This document shows, one piece after another, positions 1-10,879 of a DNA stretch of 64,000 bases; position 1 is the first letter of the stretch, and each line of letters begins with the position of its first letter. The position numbers and the translations under genes were made by a program. The stretch covers positions 2,976,001 through 3,040,000 of the forward strand of contig NC_052613.1 of the NCBI RefSeq assembly GCF_016545825.1, in the 5' to 3' direction. The notes below the pieces were generated by a model. The model did not search any database. It saw only the letters and a list, made by a program, of their open reading frames with translations, and was not told the origin of the DNA. The DNA is from Eucalyptus grandis. Its lineage: Eukaryota > Streptophyta > Magnoliopsida > Myrtales > Myrtaceae.

Positions 1-690
1 TTCTTCATGAACAGTCGCAAAATTTCAACAGGACTGATGGTTAATTTTTTATAAAAATAAATCCTAATTTTCAATAAATAAAAAATAATGATCATTGATC
101 AGTGTTAAATCTCTTTTACGTGCACACTCACATTTTTTCGACGTGGGACAAGACACCTCTTAGTTTATTTTACAAACAAACTACCAACACAAATCACATG
201 GAATAAAAAGAATGACAAGCATAAAATCATTAGTAAGTCTCAAGTGATTCAACAGATCATATGCACCGAGTCCCTAACATCACTAACCATTGTTAGCATC
301 GTATGCTAAACGCCTACTCAATTATCTCAAGACCTTAACACTATTTTATATGCCATATGGAATGGTCATTGGTTTTTTTTTTTTTTGGAGGGGAGGAGGA
401 GGGGAGGTGGGGCAATGAATTGCCATTACATTTCAAGAGTAGTTGTTGATCCCAAAATAACACTAGGAAAGAATATGAAGACTTGAAAAAGAACACTTTG
501 GACCAAGGTCCAGAAAAGCCGGTGAAGAATCCGCACCATATGGGCTTGAGTGGACCTAACCCAATTTTTTTTTCTTTTTCAAAAAACCGAGTCGAAATAC
601 AAGAGGAAGGGCATCGAAACATGTTAAAGAGGGGATAATGTCCAAAGGTTGCAATTGAAGTCGTGACCACGGAAAATTGGACGTCTAGAT
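1..690. repeat. 5' part of duplicated module, copy A
   Basis: This stretch matches 43378-43900 base for base over long runs, starting with the same ttcttc-tgaa-agtc opening and including the run of ataaa and a gatcattgatca palindrome. It is the upstream flank of the glutaredoxin module. No gene was recognised; short reading frames here are AT-rich chance frames. Confidence 0.75.
290..660. repeat. Dispersed 0.3-0.4 kb repeat unit, copy 1 of 3
   Basis: The unit runs from the tagcatcgtatgctaaa motif through a purine tract to the aagaggaagggcatcgaaaca motif. It recurs at about 4420-4760 and 43670-43960. Copies 1 and 2 lie in direct orientation on either side of a 3.7-kb segment that module copy C lacks. 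No coding potential was recognised. Confidence 0.7.
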
Positions 691-2378
691 CACGTAGTTC
701 TTTTTAGGTTTAAATTCTTCGCACTTGAAATTTTTTGCCGTGAGACAAATGGTTAGGGGATACAAGAAAAAGTAATCAAAAGCATTGTCCCATAGGAAAA
801 ACCGATGAATAATAAATCTTGATGGAAAAAGCTCTAGAAATTCAAAGGTAAACAAATTCAAAAGGAAAATGACAGAAAAAGAAAAAACAATTAAAGAGGG
901 GGTAATGTCCAAAGGTGCTGTCTAATCATGGTATGGTTCTTTCACACGCCATGAGTAATTAGATAAGATTTCTATAATAATACAAAAAAAAATGAGGTTT
1001 GCCAATTACCATCCAAAGGAGAGTTCATTGGTTTCATTATCACCAACACCTTTAAAACTTTTGACTATTTCCAATATGCAATCACGGGCAAAATCAATAT
1101 GAACCGTCCAATTAGGAAAAAGATGGAAAAAAAAAAGGAGAAAAGGATTTGCGTGCTTGCCGACTGAGGGAAGACTCCATATTGTCAACTTTTCCCCTTC
1201 CATGGAGCAACTCTTCAAAAGAGAAAAGAGAAAATATTTTTTTCAAAAAAAAAAAAGAGACGAGTATGACCAAAAAAAAAGGTTTGCCGGTGACGTGACG
1301 ACATCGATCCACATCCATCTCTCTCTTGAACTTAGCCAAAATATAGTTGCCATTCACCCCTAGTTTAACTTTCATATAGTAAAAGGAGCTTAAATCCTTC
1401 ATTTCTAAACTCGAGCTCATCGCACAACATCTTAATTTTTTTTTTAATTCTTATATGAAATTACTAACTTTAATCAAGTGATTTATCAAACTTTTCTCCA
1501 AGTGAGTTATCAATTAAGTTTGGACTCTTAATTGTTATTTGAGTTAGTCACCGGTCTAATACTAGAAAATCGGTGCTACATTTATCCTTAATTAAATTTT
1601 GTGTCTCAAAAAAATGATAATGGTTAATCTCTAATTAGTTTTCATGTCATAAAAAATATCAACCAATGTTTCCTTCGTTAACTTCTGTTCAATATTCTAA
1701 ATAATTACGAACATGGAAACACATTTGGTAAACAATTTGGATGATCGATGTATGACTTGATTCCTCATGAAAATTCACCATAGATGGGTCTTTTAAACGA
1801 CATTATTTTTGGGAAGTCGGATCTGAAAAATAGACTTAGATTAAAAAATCTGCTAAAATTTACTAGTTTGTGCTAAGAGCTCCCTCACCTTTCAAAAAGT
1901 GGGGAAATGATCACAAGAGTTGATAAATTAGAAAAAACAAACCAAATAAAAGTTAGTAAGAATTTAAATGAGAAGTAACCCACAAGAAGTTGGTTATTAT
2001 AATTGGAGAAAAGTTGGTAAATAATCAAAAGAAAGACTAACAAATTCATATGGGAGTTAAGTAAATTTAGGCTAGTAGTAAGGATGATAAGTAAAAGTTA
2101 GTGAGAAAACTTGATAACTTGTAAATTGTAAAAGAAATTCTAATAATTTCATAACAAATAAGTTACCAGACAAAAGGGTGATCGGTAACTTATCTAATCA
2201 ATAGTTTTTTAACGCGGATGAGATGTTTCAAATTTCTACCAACACAATTTTTTTTCTTTTAATGAAACAAGAGAATCATCCTAACATAGTATTCTGCTAG
2301 GTAGATAAAGGAAAGTCAGTGTGTTTTCTTTTTTCATAGACAAGGTAACATTATCCTCATGTAAGAATATACCTATGG

Positions 2379-2380
<2 letters not shown>
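690..2380. other. AT-rich intergenic DNA, nothing recognised
   Basis: No protein similarity, RNA gene or clear transposon end was recognised on either strand. Homopolymer A and T tracts are frequent. Confidence 0.5.

Positions 2381-2382
<2 letters not shown>

Positions 2383-2418
<36 letters not shown>
2383..2418. repeat. (CT)18 microsatellite
   Basis: An uninterrupted CT dinucleotide tract of about 36 bp. Confidence 0.95.
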
Positions 2419-2419
<1 letters not shown>

Positions 2420-2559
2420 AAACTGAACCATGAATGCAAAACCTTCAAAGAAGAATCAACGGCGAGATGCGTGCGGCATATCCAAATGCCAAATCTCTAG
2501 TATGGACGCAATAATATCTATTGGCAGCATGTGAGCCATGTGTTGTGGAAAGCAAGTAA

Positions 2560-2790
2560 TCGAACAATAAAATAGTATAAAAAAAAAGTAGATCGAACAC
2601 TAGATTTATGTGGTTTGGTCGTAGTGATTTACGTCCACGAAGCAAGCAATAATGAATTCTACTATGGATGAAACGATACAATGGAGATTTTAATCATACT
2701 CGAGTCACTCAAACATTCTCAGTATTTCTGAAACCCCAATTACACCTAATATCTTACTTAGTGTTTTGCCTCGAAATTCTTTGTGACAAA
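2560..2790. mobile_element. Possible SIRE-type LTR remnant
   Basis: The block gatttatgtggtttggtcg, followed by tacgtccac and then by tctactatggat, resembles the conserved block in the two SIRE-type LTR families at 12972-14109 and 15777-16674 (gtggttcggctt, ctacgtccactct, ggattccactatg). No LTR ends or TSD were found, so this is probably an old fragment. Confidence 0.4.
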
Positions 2791-2823
2791 AACTTTCAAT
2801 CTCGCAGAAATTAAATAGATCTT

Positions 2824-3395
2824 AGGCTCTATTTGTTTCATGGAAAATAATTTCCAAGAAAATGTTTTCCAAATTTTCTAGTGTTTGTTTCATGGAAAAT
2901 AAATTGTTTAAGGAAAATATTTTTCATTAATGGAAAAAAAAAGTCTTTTAAAATGGGGAAAAATGTTTTTCATTTTTCCATATCTTCTTTCACCCTGCTT
3001 TCTCTCATCAAACACATTTTCCTTTTATTTTTATTTTTTCTTTTATTTTTTATATTTTTTAAAATTGAGTTTTTAATTATTTTTCCTTTTTTTATTATTT
3101 TTCTTCTTGCTTGGCTTTGGCTGGTCGGCGATTGGCCAAGGCCAAGGAAGAAAAAAAAAAAAAAAAAGAAATTTTTTTAAAATAAATTTAAAAATTTAAA
3201 AATCAATTGAAAAGGATAAAATAACAAAAAAAAAATTGAAAATGAGTCTATGAAGGAAATCTCTATTTATCTTCAAATTTCAGTCAAACACCAGAATATA
3301 TGGTTATTTTCCAAGAAAATGACTTCTTGGAAAACAATTTTAAAAAATGTCACATTTTTTTTTTTTTCACATTTTTCGCAAGATGAATGGAGCCT
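2824..3395. mobile_element. hAT-like MITE with imperfect terminal inverted repeats
   Basis: The left end reads aggctctatttgtttcatgg and the right end, reverse-complemented, reads aggctccattcatcttgcg. Both ends continue into ggaaaa-rich inverted sequence. The inside is T-rich and has no transposase. No 8-bp target duplication is visible, so the termini are approximate. Similar ggaaaatgtttt-rich elements lie in CRK intron 1 at about 39330-39890 and 59886-60550. Confidence 0.45.
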
Positions 3396-3404
3396 TAAAC
3401 TCAC

Positions 3405-3505
3405 AAGATTTAATTGGCTTGAACACTATTGAGGACCAGCAAAAGTCAAGGAAGAAGAAAAAAAAAAAAAAAAAAAAGAAAAAAAAGATTTAATTGGCTT
3501 GAACA
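3405..3505 (+). mobile_element. Tiny poly(A) retroinsertion with 21-bp target duplication
   Basis: Identical 21-bp repeats lie at 3405-3425 and 3485-3505 (both start aagatttaattgg and end cttgaaca). Between them is a 59-bp insert made of about 28 bp of mixed sequence followed by an A-rich tail. A perfect long TSD with a tail of A residues is the signature of LINE-machinery retroposition of a strongly 5'-truncated RNA. The donor RNA was not identified. Confidence 0.75.
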
Positions 3506-3509
3506 TTAA

Positions 3510-4410
3510 ATCTTTTGGATGTAATTTCACGAATAAGAACAAAAAATCCACTTTCAAGTACTCGATATAGGGCGCATCAAGAAAGTGCACACCCTTGTCA
3601 AAAACGACTCTCCGCTGCATGAAGACTCCCATATATAGGTTGGTCGACGTGGCTAACTTATAGTAGAATTTAATTTCCTTTCTATTCTTTCTTTGCACGC
3701 TGACCGAGCCCAAGTCCAACACAAAGTCCATGTTGGACTTTTCAGTTTGAGAACGCATACTCCCATTCTTTTATAGAATGTGCTTCAACAAACTTGCGTC
3801 TCATTCAAAGCTGACTGATCCATTATTAATCGCCGCTTCAACGCCAAATAATTTATGTATTTTTCAGCATTCTTTATTCGGATCAAGTTTCGTACGATGG
3901 GCTCAATTCCGAGATGTATTTTAACACCATGCACTGCACAATAAGCGGTTCAAGTGAAGTCCTCTCCTCTCTAAGCTCACCCCCACCCTAATTACAGCTC
4001 AAAAATCACGTGTGTCTCCGATTGAGTTGAGATGAACAATAAACCTTAATTCACAGCCGTTGATCAACTACAATCACCTAACACACATGCGTTCAAGGTA
4101 ATTGATGTTTTGGCACATAGTAGATGGAACCGCAGTCATGACTAAAGTGGAGAGCTGCTTCATGCGATGGCTTTTTCCAATCCTATTTTGAATCTTATGA
4201 TCACACATCTTTGGCAAGGACCACGTTGACATTAAGCTCGTAACCTAACTCGTCTAGTATAATATTTTTTTTTTTTGTTATCATGAATTCGTGAAGAACC
4301 CATTTTCAAATGACTTTTCAATAACATTGGAGTATATAATGAAATGTTGCCAGTCTCATCTCATAACTTCAATTCAAGTTATACCTACGCTATGCATTTA
4401 CTTCACTAAT
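3510..4410. other. Intergenic DNA, nothing recognised
   Basis: No recognisable gene or element was seen. This stretch belongs to the 3.7-kb segment present in module copy A but missing from copy C. Confidence 0.5.
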
Positions 4411-4419
4411 CCATCGCCG

Positions 4420-4760
4420 GCACCGTATGCTAAATGCCTACTCAATTATCTCAATGCCCTAATACCATGTTGTATGCCATATGGAGTGGCCATGGGTGGG
4501 GGGATGAATTGCCATTACCTTTCACAAGTAGAAGTTGTTGATCCCAAAATGAAACTAAGAAAGCATATGTAGATTTTTTTTTTTTTTTTTGGGTCAAAAA
4601 GAATATGAATATGTGAAAAGGAACACTTTGGAGCAAGGGTCCAGAAAGCTGGTGAAGAATCTACACCATATGGGCTTAAGTAGTGTCTCTTTCTCTTTTT
4701 CAATAAAATCAAGTCAACATACAAGAGTAAGAGGCATCAAAACACATTACATCTTGACAC
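4420..4760. repeat. Dispersed 0.3-0.4 kb repeat unit, copy 2 of 3
   Basis: Direct repeat of 290-660, with the shared ctactcaattatctca and tgttgatcccaaaat motifs. Its downstream flank (ttacatcttgacacc) matches copy C at 43901 onward, so this unit marks the right junction of the extra 3.7-kb segment. Confidence 0.7.
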
Positions 4761-4769
4761 CTTTATGAT

Positions 4770-5374
4770 CTAGTCCGCCGGTTTATTTGACTCTCTAGTG
4801 CAGCGGGCTAATTCAAGATTCATAAATAGGGCCAAGAGGTCTTTACATTTTGTGATAGGTGGCTCAGTACCCCAAGAGGAGAGAGAGGAATCTTACAGAT
4901 AGCTTATTGAAGTACAATTATCTTACTCTTAAATTAACTTCAGAAGAATGTGGAGGTAAGCTATGGTTTCAAATTGAAGAACTAATTTGGATTGTAGACA
5001 TGAATGAAGTTGGCTCAAGCTGTTTTTTGAGATCGACACGGACCTGATGAAATATATTCATGAAGATTATAGATTTCCTAATTAGAAAATATTGGCGGAG
5101 ATATTATTAGATATTAAGGATGTCATTTGATATTTCATTGTTCTCTTCAACAATTAATGTCCTTTCCTATGCATGTTATTTCGGTATGATAACCCTCCTC
5201 TGATAATGTGTAAAGCGAAGTCAATTAAGTAAAGCTTCTCTCATCCACTCTCATCAAGAACTTAGAATATTTACGAGTTAATTACACAAGACTTGTTTGG
5301 ATTTGATTTGGGATTTTCCCCATGCTATTAGACACATTCTCTCTCCTCGATAGAGAGAGAAATTCGAAGGAGAG
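4770..5374 (+). promoter_or_regulatory. Conserved 5' flank of the glutaredoxin genes
   Basis: The flank is shared with copy C at 43930-44076 and 47766-48194, apart from a solo-LTR insertion in C. It includes the gacacggacctgatgaaatat block and the leader just before the ATG, ctctcctcgatagagagag. Conservation of the whole flank reflects shared duplication and does not by itself show selection. No convincing TATA box was chosen. Confidence 0.5.
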
Positions 5375-6508
5375 ATGGGGTCGATCCTCAGCTCATCATC
5401 GCGCAGCGCGAGCAAGCAGGCGCTGGCGGCCGCCGCGGACAAGGCCAAGATTAGCACTTACGATGGGTTTTGAATTTTGAGGAAAAAATGATTTTGAATT
5501 AGATTTTTGTGGCAGTGGATTTTGCTATGATTTCGTGCTGGTTACTGAATTGATAATGCAAGTCACTGATGCTAATCTACCACGTGTAATGAGGAAATCG
5601 CTAGCGGATTGAAGAGACTACTGTTGCTGGATAGTATAGTTCTGTTAGGACTCAATTGTTGCAGAACCCAAAGTGGCAGCAGCTCAAAATGAGAGTTTTG
5701 GAGATTGCTTATATAGGGTTAGAATCAGGGAGGTCTCAATCTTACTGACCTTGTGCTTCCTGTGCAGCAAAACTTACTGTGGCTACTGCCAAAGGGTCAA
5801 GCATCTGTTGACGCAGCTCGGGGTGAGTTACAAAGTCGTCAAGCTGGACAAGGAAGGTGAGTTTCTCCTAGCATCTTGAACCACCTGCATATAATCTTGA
5901 TCTGGGTATATAAACCATCTTGTTCTTTGCTATTTAGAGGCTGATTTTGTTGACCAAGCAAAGATACCATTTTTAAGCGGATTTGCTGGTTTAGTGTTCT
6001 ATTCATGTGTAAAAGCCAGCTGAAAATCTCCCCTGCAGTTGCTCGATTAGCCCCAAAGATCCGTATCTTTTGATTCTTTGACTGTGGGTTTTTAACTATA
6101 AATTGTTGATATTTGCGTGATTGTGCTAATGATCGCTTTATCTACAAGATGAAGAACTCATGTTGAACATGATCTCTTTAACACTACGTTGTTCAACCAT
6201 CTGAGTTTCCTTTTGAAGGTGATGGAGCTGTGGTTCAATCGGCATTGGCAGATTGGACAGGGCTGACAACAGTACCTAATGTGTTCATTGGGGGAAATCA
6301 TATCGGTGGATGTGATTGTAAGTTTTTAATCTCTTTTCCTTGTTGATTTCAAGAAAAATCTCTGGTAGAGGTTAGATGCAACACGGGTGTTGTTTGACAG
6401 ACTTATCTTTTGATGTCGGCTTTCTTTGCAATTCCAGCTGTCACTGAGAAACACCAGGCAGGTCAACTGGTACCTCTTCTTAGGAGTGCCAGAGCTGTGG
6501 AGACCTAA
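5375..6508 (+). pseudogene. GRXC1: Class I CGYC glutaredoxin, broken at exon 1 (GRX-A)
   Basis: The gene encodes a small thiol-disulfide oxidoreductase of the plant CGYC class, which reduces disulfides and glutathione mixed disulfides and can bind a 2Fe-2S cluster. The visible exons are 5375-5449 (MGSILSSSSR start), 5768-5856 (TYCGYCQRVK active site), 6219-6317 (TVPNVF cis-proline motif and GGCD glutathione-binding motif) and 6438-6508 (ends ARAVET, stop). Junctions at exons 2-4 all fit GT-AG and the phases agree. Exon 1 is cut after DKAK: the next bases belong to intron 1, so the last 35 bases of exon 1 and the splice donor are gone, and the frame stops after seven further residues (ISTYDGF). 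Sister copy C at 48195-48304 shows what was lost. The canonical protein therefore cannot be made from the normal start. An in-frame intronic ATG at 5673 might provide another start. Exons 2-4 themselves look undamaged. Confidence 0.8.
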
Positions 6509-6965
6509 TAAAAGCAGTGCTCATAGTTGGAACCTTTGATTGAAAGATTGAAAGAGAGAGACTTGTGTGATGGAAGTGGATAAATTGAGGTGTGATAACA
6601 TCCACAGCACAAGTAAATGAAAGGATTGTTTTTTGACTGCTTGCACAAATTTGGAGTGTGTGCCATAGACTATACCTTGTCAGCAGAATATTAGTAGGGA
6701 CTCTCTTCCAATGACAGGCCATCATCATCGTCACTTTACATAATACTGGTGGCGGCTGAAAATCCTTAATGCAAAAGTGGAATGACCACCAGAAATTTTG
6801 AGACCCAGATCATTTGTTTGCCAAAGTACTAGGAAATGATTTGACGGTGTCTGGTAATAAAGTTTCATGGGACATTGAACTAGACTTCCTTAGAGATCTG
6901 CAGTTTTATAACGCAGAAGTGTTATCGTCGAGATTAAGATTATTTTTTTACTTCCGTTTCTGATG
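6509..6965 (+). repeat. GRX 3' flank, also present at 34020-34470
   Basis: This covers the 3'-UTR and downstream DNA of GRX-A. The blocks gagagacttgtgtgatgga, ctgaaaatccttaatgca, and the run from ggtaataaagt to agattatt all recur in order at 34020-34470, where no GRX exon precedes them. This ties copy B to the same ancestral module. Confidence 0.75.
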
Positions 6966-7715
6966 ATTAGAATTCAATGTGATGATCCAAAAGCAAGCAG
7001 GATCTCAAGGAGGAGCAAAGAGTTCCACAGGGAACAGTCACGAGCTTCTCTCCCATTTTACTGGAAAGCAACCTTGACAGGACTGTCGAGGGGCTGTGCG
7101 GAAAATGATGCAGCCCGTGTTCATGAAGTAACCCCTAAATCCTCCTGATCAGGGCATGGCCAAATTAGAAAGGGGTCTTCGCCTGGAATTTTTCCTCCGG
7201 GTACCCCAAGTACATTCTTGAGCCTTGAGGTTCACCAACAAATGCATCCGTCATAATTATGGGAGCAAGAGGTACGGTCATATGATGTCTACAAAGGTCA
7301 ATGCTGTAATAGTTGACTATTGTCTACTCGGATCTAATCGACTTTGAACTAATTGCCCTCCACTTTGGGATCCATCCGAAGCAAATTGCAAGTAATGAGT
7401 GACAAAGAATATCAACTATAGAGTAGCTTTCACACCGTTTCTTCAACCGGGGATCATGCTACGCGGTACCGGTAGACCGTTAAAAGTTCCAAGTCAATTC
7501 ACCGCAAAATGCCAGCTTCAAACCAAGAATTACAAAGGAAAAATTTGACAAGTACATCAAGCTGTCTAGATGATCATTTCAAGAATTCATCTACCCTCAT
7601 CACGGCAAAGAGACCGTCGCCCTAAGAAAAATTGAAGTGAAAAATGCTAATTAGAAGATTTCTGACGAAAGAGGCGGAATCTTGAGATTTTGCTTTCCTT
7701 TTCTGAGATTACAGG
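6966..7715. other. Unrecognised 0.75 kb between GRX-A and the transposon nest
   Basis: A 61-codon + strand frame sits at 6963-7148, but no family was recognised and it has no paralogue in copies B or C of this window. The rest contains nothing I can name. Kinase exons would be expected in this interval if CRK-A were complete, and they are absent. Confidence 0.4.
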
Positions 7716-7719
7716 ACAT

Positions 7720-8079
7720 GAAAGAAGCTAGCGTGAACTACACAATTGTAAATCAAAGTGGTATTCACCTCAACACCATCCTAAGTGATCCTATGTGGCC
7801 CAAGTCTGATGGCAAGTTGTACGTGCTAAGGTGTAGTGCAATGCAAAGGATACATGCACAATAATTTATAAGCAAACAATACTCCGTAAACAAAAAATAA
7901 ACCATACATTCCTAAAACTCCCCGCAAGACAAAGGTGAGCAAACACTTCCCCTTATACCTCCAATTCTGTAAATACATTATGTTATGGGCATACATGGAA
8001 TCCTCGCTGCCAGACAAAAATATTTTTGAACAAGATTAATCTTGGCCTAAGTCCTCTAAGGTTTAAAACCAAGTCCCCA
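7720..8079 (-). repeat. Second leader copy beyond the left LTR
   Basis: Matches 28386-28776 (aacaccatcctaagtgatcc, aaggtgtagtgcaatgcaa, aggtttaaaaccaagtcccc). It ends at ccaatggagtc, where a deletion removed the primer site core and about 100 bp of LTR end that are present at 28771-28865. Confidence 0.75.
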
Positions 8080-9779
8080 ATGGAGTCTCTCAAGCCCATA
8101 CCCCGCATGACATTGGGATATTTTTTAGGAATTTTGCACAAAAGGAGTCGCCACTAGCCTATTGGGGTCGGCTAGAAACTAAGTGGGGCTTCCTACACAA
8201 CCAAAGAATCTAGGGTCGGGGACTTGATTACACTAATTGACCAATTAGTGCCTTTTTGGTACCTAATCTTGTTCATTTTAGAAGAAAATATTTTTGTTAG
8301 GCAGTTTGGATTGATTTTATACATATACACTAACATGTGAGGTGATCATACGGGTGCACAATCATTAAAGTATAAAATAACAATCATAGCTACCAAGATC
8401 CTAATTGCTATAAAATTAAGCACATGCAATTACACATAATTAAATATGCAAATTAAACACGTGATATAATCAATAGATGAGCAAATAAATGCCCAATTAC
8501 ACTAAGAAAGAAAACCATGGCAATTTCTAACCAAACCCTATACTTTTTTTAACTTTTGAAATTTTAAAATTTTTAAACTTTTTAAAATAAAAAATAAAAT
8601 TATATTACATTATTTTATTAATTTTTTTCGCCGGGCCGGGTCAGGTCCGGTCTAACCCGACTCGGATTCAGCCCAGTCGGTGTGGGTCGAGTCCGGCAGC
8701 CCGGGTGGCCCGAAGCGTGGATCCAGCCCAAGAGGTCCCTCTCCTCTCTTTTTAAAATAGACCAGTCCCACAAGGTGAAATAGGCCCCCCTAACGCAAGA
8801 TCAGCCCACACGCAACTAGGTCCATTTGGCCTGAATCAGCGAAGGCCTGACTCGAATCCGTGACTCAGGCCTGACCCGAATCTAGTCGAAACCCTACCCG
8901 ATTTGGGGGGTTCTCGTCCGACCCGGTTCTAACCCGCTTCTTACCTTCTTCTCTTGGGTTTATTGGCGGCACTAACACCGGGCGGACAGGCAGCAATTGC
9001 GGTGATGAGCTTGATGGCGGTGAGGATGCAGTGGGCGGCGGCGGCGACGTGGCGGGTGGCGGTGTCACGGGTGGCAACGGTGCGGTGCAGGTGCTGCGAC
9101 AACAGCAAAGGAGTCGGGCTGCTGGCGCGACAGTGTTGCAAGTTCGACATCAGGAGCAGTGGCGGCGGGTGGAGGTGGTTTGGGGTGACGATGACGTCGG
9201 GGTCGGCGGTGTCGTCAGTGGCTAAGGAGGCGGTGGCCAAGGTTTCAAGCGAAAAAGGGGACAAGCTAGTGCAGCGACAGGGCTGACTTGGCACGGCAGG
9301 GACCCAGCACGACGGCAGTCGTCGAGGATGGCGGTTGCTAGAGAAGTGTGGTCGGTGGCGGCACAGGCAACGCGACAAGTTGAGGCGGCGAGCTCTCTCT
9401 CTCTCTCTCTCTCGAACTCCCTCCCTCTCCATTTCTGCCTCCCCTCCTGTCTCTCTCTTCTGCTCTCTTCCTCCAGCTCCCCCTTATGCTTCTCCTCTCT
9501 CTAGGGCTTCGTACGCGAAGATGGACCTAGGAGGAAGGGCTAGGCTAGGCCAAGCGTGAGAGAGAGAAGAAGAGAAAGAGGGGTGGGCTGGGCTAAGGCT
9601 AGATTAGGCCTAAACCGACCACCCCCTTAAGCATTTTGTTGTTTTTTTTTTCGTTGTTTTTTCTTTTTATGACAATTTTTTTGGATTTCTTTCTTTCTTT
9701 TTTCTTTTTTTTTAGCAACTAATTCCGTACTTTTAATGCTATTAAGTTTAAGTAAAATGATGAAATTTAGGTGTCAATA
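8080..9779 (-). repeat. Left (3') LTR of the Tat-like element
   Basis: Homologous to 28866-30538 through gccactagcctattggggt, tacctaatctt, the ccgggtc-rich block and the final aagtaaaatg-tgaaattta. GC-rich in its middle, with a CT microsatellite at about 9391-9413. Long frames through the GC-rich part occur in several frames on both strands and are composition artefacts. Confidence 0.75.
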
Positions 9780-10148
9780 GCTGCCCCTCTTTGAATGGGA
9801 GCTCGAAGAGGTTGCATTCAAAGGTAAAAGACACCTAAATTATTTTGGCGATAGAGAGACCTTGAGTGCAGAGGCGCACGTCAGGTCCATGGAGAAAACT
9901 TAGAGTTATGAAAGCACATCTTGTTATAAGAAGAAGAAAGAAATGAGGTCTCACCGTGTAATAACGGGCTTCGATCGGGTTGAAAATGAATGATTTGAGG
10001 AAAACCAATGAACCTTTGTAAATGACATGGTTTAAGGTTGATCATGAACCTTTTGAAAAATCATAGTTTAAAGATAGACTCATGAATATTTTAAAAGCGT
10101 GGTTTAAGGATAAACCTACAACCATGTGGTTTAGATTAGAAAAAAAAG
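9780..10148. repeat. PPT-side interior and degenerate tggttta repeats
   Basis: It begins with the LTR-adjacent gctgcccctcttt (purine tract on the - strand). One isolated unit of the downstream minisatellite sits at about 9946-9985. From 10010 a degenerate repeat of about 30-40 bp with tggtttaaggat and a variant of catgaacctt starts, and it resumes at 10880-11060 on the other side of the minisatellite. Confidence 0.55.
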
Positions 10149-10879
10149 GTCTAACCGTGTAAACACGGGTTTCGACTGGATGGGATAGTCTCACTGTGTA
10201 AAAACGAATTTTAACTGGATACGATAGTCTCACCGTGTAAAAATAGGTTTCAACTGGGAGAAAGGTCTCACTGTATACAAACGGGTTTCGAGCGGGTATG
10301 ATAATTTCACCGTGTACAAACGGGTTTCGACTAGAGAAAGGTCTCACCATGTATGAACGGGTTTTGACCGGGTATGATAGTCTCACCGTGTACAAACAAG
10401 TTTCGACTAGGAGAAATGTCTCACCGTGTACAAACAAGTTTCGACCAGATATGATAGTCTCACCGTGTACGAACAGGTTTCAACCGGATATGATAGTCTC
10501 ACTGTATACAAACGGGTTTCAATTGGGAGAAATGTCTCACCGTGTACGAACGGATTTCGACCGGGTATAATAGTCTCACTATGTACAAATGGGTTTCGAT
10601 TGGGAGAAATGTCTCACTGTGTACGAATGGGTTTCGACTGGATATGATAGTCTCATCATGTACAAACGGATTTCGACTGAGAGAAAAGTCTCACCGTGTA
10701 CGAACGGGTTTCGACCAGGTATGATAGTCTCACCATGTACCAACGGGTTTTGACTAGGAGAAAGGTCTCACCCTATTTGAACGGATTTCGACTAGGTATG
10801 ATAGTCTCATCGTGTACAAACGGGTTTCAACTGGAAGAAATATCTCACCGTGTATGAACCGGTTTTGAACGGATGTGGA
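10149..10879. repeat. Minisatellite, about 19 units of 38/39 bp
   Basis: Units begin gtctcaccgtgtacaaacgg and continue gtttcgactgg. They mostly alternate between a 39-bp form ending tatgata and a 38-bp form ending gagaaat, giving a dimer period near 77 bp. Because 39 is divisible by three and stops are rare, short frames run through it on both strands; these are not genes. It lies about 370 bp inside the element from the 3' LTR. Confidence 0.92.

Noticed and set aside
6963..7148. A 61-codon gene downstream of GRX-A
   Set aside because: No recognised domain, no paralogue in the other modules, and its start lies inside the duplicated 3' flank; not supported as a gene.
8865..9559. Frames of up to 163 codons in the Tat-like LTR
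   Set aside because: They lie in the GC-rich LTR in several frames and strands, and the homologous LTR at 28777-30538 does not keep the same frames.
10149..10879. CRISPR-like array of regularly spaced repeats
   Set aside because: The units are contiguous tandem repeats with no unique spacers, in a plant retrotransposon. It is a minisatellite.
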